Assembly (NCBI GenBank): GCA_017458545.1
Contig: JAFTBA010000190.1
Coordinates: 1 to 6,156 of the forward strand
Length of the DNA stretch: 6,156 nt
Direction of reading: 5' to 3'
DNA from: Synergistaceae bacterium
Lineage (GTDB): Bacteria > Synergistota > Synergistia > Synergistales > Aminobacteriaceae
Shown: piece after piece, positions 5,423-6,156 of the stretch
Position numbering within the stretch: position 1 is the first letter of the stretch
Layout of the letters: every line of letters begins with the position of its first letter
Translations under genes and position numbers: made by a program
Notes under the pieces: generated by a model
The model's input: only the letters and a program-made list of their open reading frames with translations
Told to the model about the DNA's origin: nothing
Database searches by the model: none

Positions 5423-6156
5423 TAGACGACAGCGACACCAAGAGATTTAGCCAGACTGCGGATTGAGTCTTCAGCGAGTCGGCTATACTTGGCAATTTTC
5501 TCCAGAGGCATACCGTCTTTGAGCATATCGGAAGCTACACGCTCGTTGGTCTCATTAATGCCGTCTTGTCTTAGGGCGGCAAACTCATTTTTGAAAATTC
5601 TCGCTATCACATCTTTCATAGCTTCATCCTCCTCTAATTCTTTGTCCAATTTCCTGTTGATACCTAAACATATCCTTATTACTGTACCGGCATTTGCTTT
5701 GACATTTCCGTCCTTACTGGTTACGGCCTTTCCTGCGTAATTAAGAAATGTATCTTTCGTGCAGCCACTTGCAAGCAGTTTCAAACCTTCGTATTCATCG
5801 GCTGGAAGTCTTGATGAAACTATGATTTGAACCTTCAGGTCGATTTTACCGTGAATACGATAAATACCGGGATGTTGTTCTTCAACTATATAGCCTCTTT
5901 TTTTGAGAGCTTTAATCAGTTCTCTTGGATAAGAATGACGAACTAATGTCAGAGTTATATTATCTATCGGCAGTTCGTCAACTTTCCTGTTATAACCCTT
6001 GTATATGAAACTATATGCCACTGCCTTATAAAAATCATCAATGGACAACCCGTCATCAGGAGATTTGTATTCAAACAAATTAACAGCCTCAAAAAATTCC
6101 CCTATCGGGTCAGTCAAAATAACTCCTGAATTTTTCTTGATGATTAGGAAATCCAA
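5422..6156 (-). CDS. PD-(D/E)XK nuclease-like protein, Rpn/transposase-associated type (5' end outside window)
   Basis: The reading frame is open to the right edge, where the first codon is TTG inside a strand that should be internal (DFLIIKK), so about 244 C-terminal residues are visible and the true start lies outside. The stretch from Asp2 through FEYKSPDD (28-35) fits the core of a PD-(D/E)XK nuclease: Asp2 as a possible metal ligand and Glu29-x-Lys31 as the (D/E)xK pair. A helix-rich segment (SIDDFYKAVAYSFIYKG, 38-54) and TLTLVRHSYPREL (68-80) are shared with proteins of this group, often annotated as Rpn-family or PD-(D/E)XK-family transposase-associated and sometimes misnamed. The C-terminal part (207-238) has the pattern A..ML..GM.LEKIA.YS.L.EDSI..L, a short repeat-like helical tail common in this group. 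Many paralogues are usual in gut anaerobes. DNA cleavage is a family inference; the cellular role is unknown. It ends 44 bases before tRNA-Leu. Confidence 0.68.
   Translation of the reverse strand: MDFLIIKKNSGVILTDPIGEFFEAVNLFEYKSPDDGLSIDDFYKAVAYSFIYKGYNRKVDELPIDNITLTLVRHSYPRELIKALKKRGYIVEEQHPGIYRIHGKIDLKVQIIVSSRLPADEYEGLKLLASGCTKDTFLNYAGKAVTSKDGNVKANAGTVIRICLGINRKLDKELEEDEAMKDVIARIFKNEFAALRQDGINETNERVASDMLKDGMPLEKIAKYSRLAEDSIRSLAKSLGVAVV

Noticed and set aside
5211..5495. 94-codon minus-strand open frame crossing the tRNA-Leu gene
   Set aside because: It reads straight through the tRNA in another frame of the nuclease gene end, has low-complexity composition over the tRNA and no convincing ribosome-binding site. 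It is a shadow frame.
5422..6156. Reading the TTG at the right edge as the true start of the nuclease-like gene
   Set aside because: The frame is open to the edge and the first residues already form a conserved core strand, with no upstream sequence to show a ribosome-binding site. It is treated as 5'-truncated by the window.
1..6156. CRISPR arrays, insertion sequences, riboswitches and phage genes
   Set aside because: No regularly spaced repeats, transposase with terminal repeats, recognisable riboswitch core or phage protein could be seen on either strand.

Overview
The window is one stretch of bacterial chromosome in which every supported gene lies on the minus strand, so transcription runs from high to low coordinates. 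Coding density is high, GC looks intermediate, TTG starts and good Shine-Dalgarno sites are used, and the enzymes are those of fermentative sugar metabolism. The closest remembered relatives of several proteins (the GIEFGSTRIK-type FGGY kinase, the roughly 640-residue transketolase, the EYKSPDD-type nuclease) come from gut or rumen anaerobes of the Bacillota or Synergistota. That placement is an inference from memory; no phylum marker is present.

Layout from right to left. Positions 6156-5422 hold the C-terminal part of a PD-(D/E)XK nuclease-like protein of the Rpn/transposase-associated type, cut by the window edge. Next is a tRNA-Leu with anticodon UAG (5377-5298). A 123-base gap (5297-5175) carries a plausible sigma-70 promoter and a leader of about 80 bases. 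A tight five-gene sugar-phosphate operon follows: a PfkB-family sugar kinase (5174-4227), a GatZ/KbaZ-family protein (4223-2913), a GatY/KbaY-type class II aldolase (2896-2042), a transketolase (2010-79), and the first 25 codons of an FGGY-family carbohydrate kinase (75-1), which continues beyond the window.

The operon genes are separated by 3, 16, 31 and 3 bases, and each has its own Shine-Dalgarno site, several lying inside the end of the preceding gene. The genes fit together as a route that phosphorylates a ketohexose (tagatose is the best guess), then epimerises or cleaves the ketohexose phosphate, and links the products through transketolase to pentose phosphates. The FGGY kinase would add a second phosphorylated sugar, probably a pentulose. 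The exact substrate cannot be read from the sequence. The main ambiguity is whether the GatZ-like protein assists the aldolase or acts as a tagatose-6-phosphate 4-epimerase. No CRISPR array, insertion sequence, phage gene or plus-strand gene is supported.
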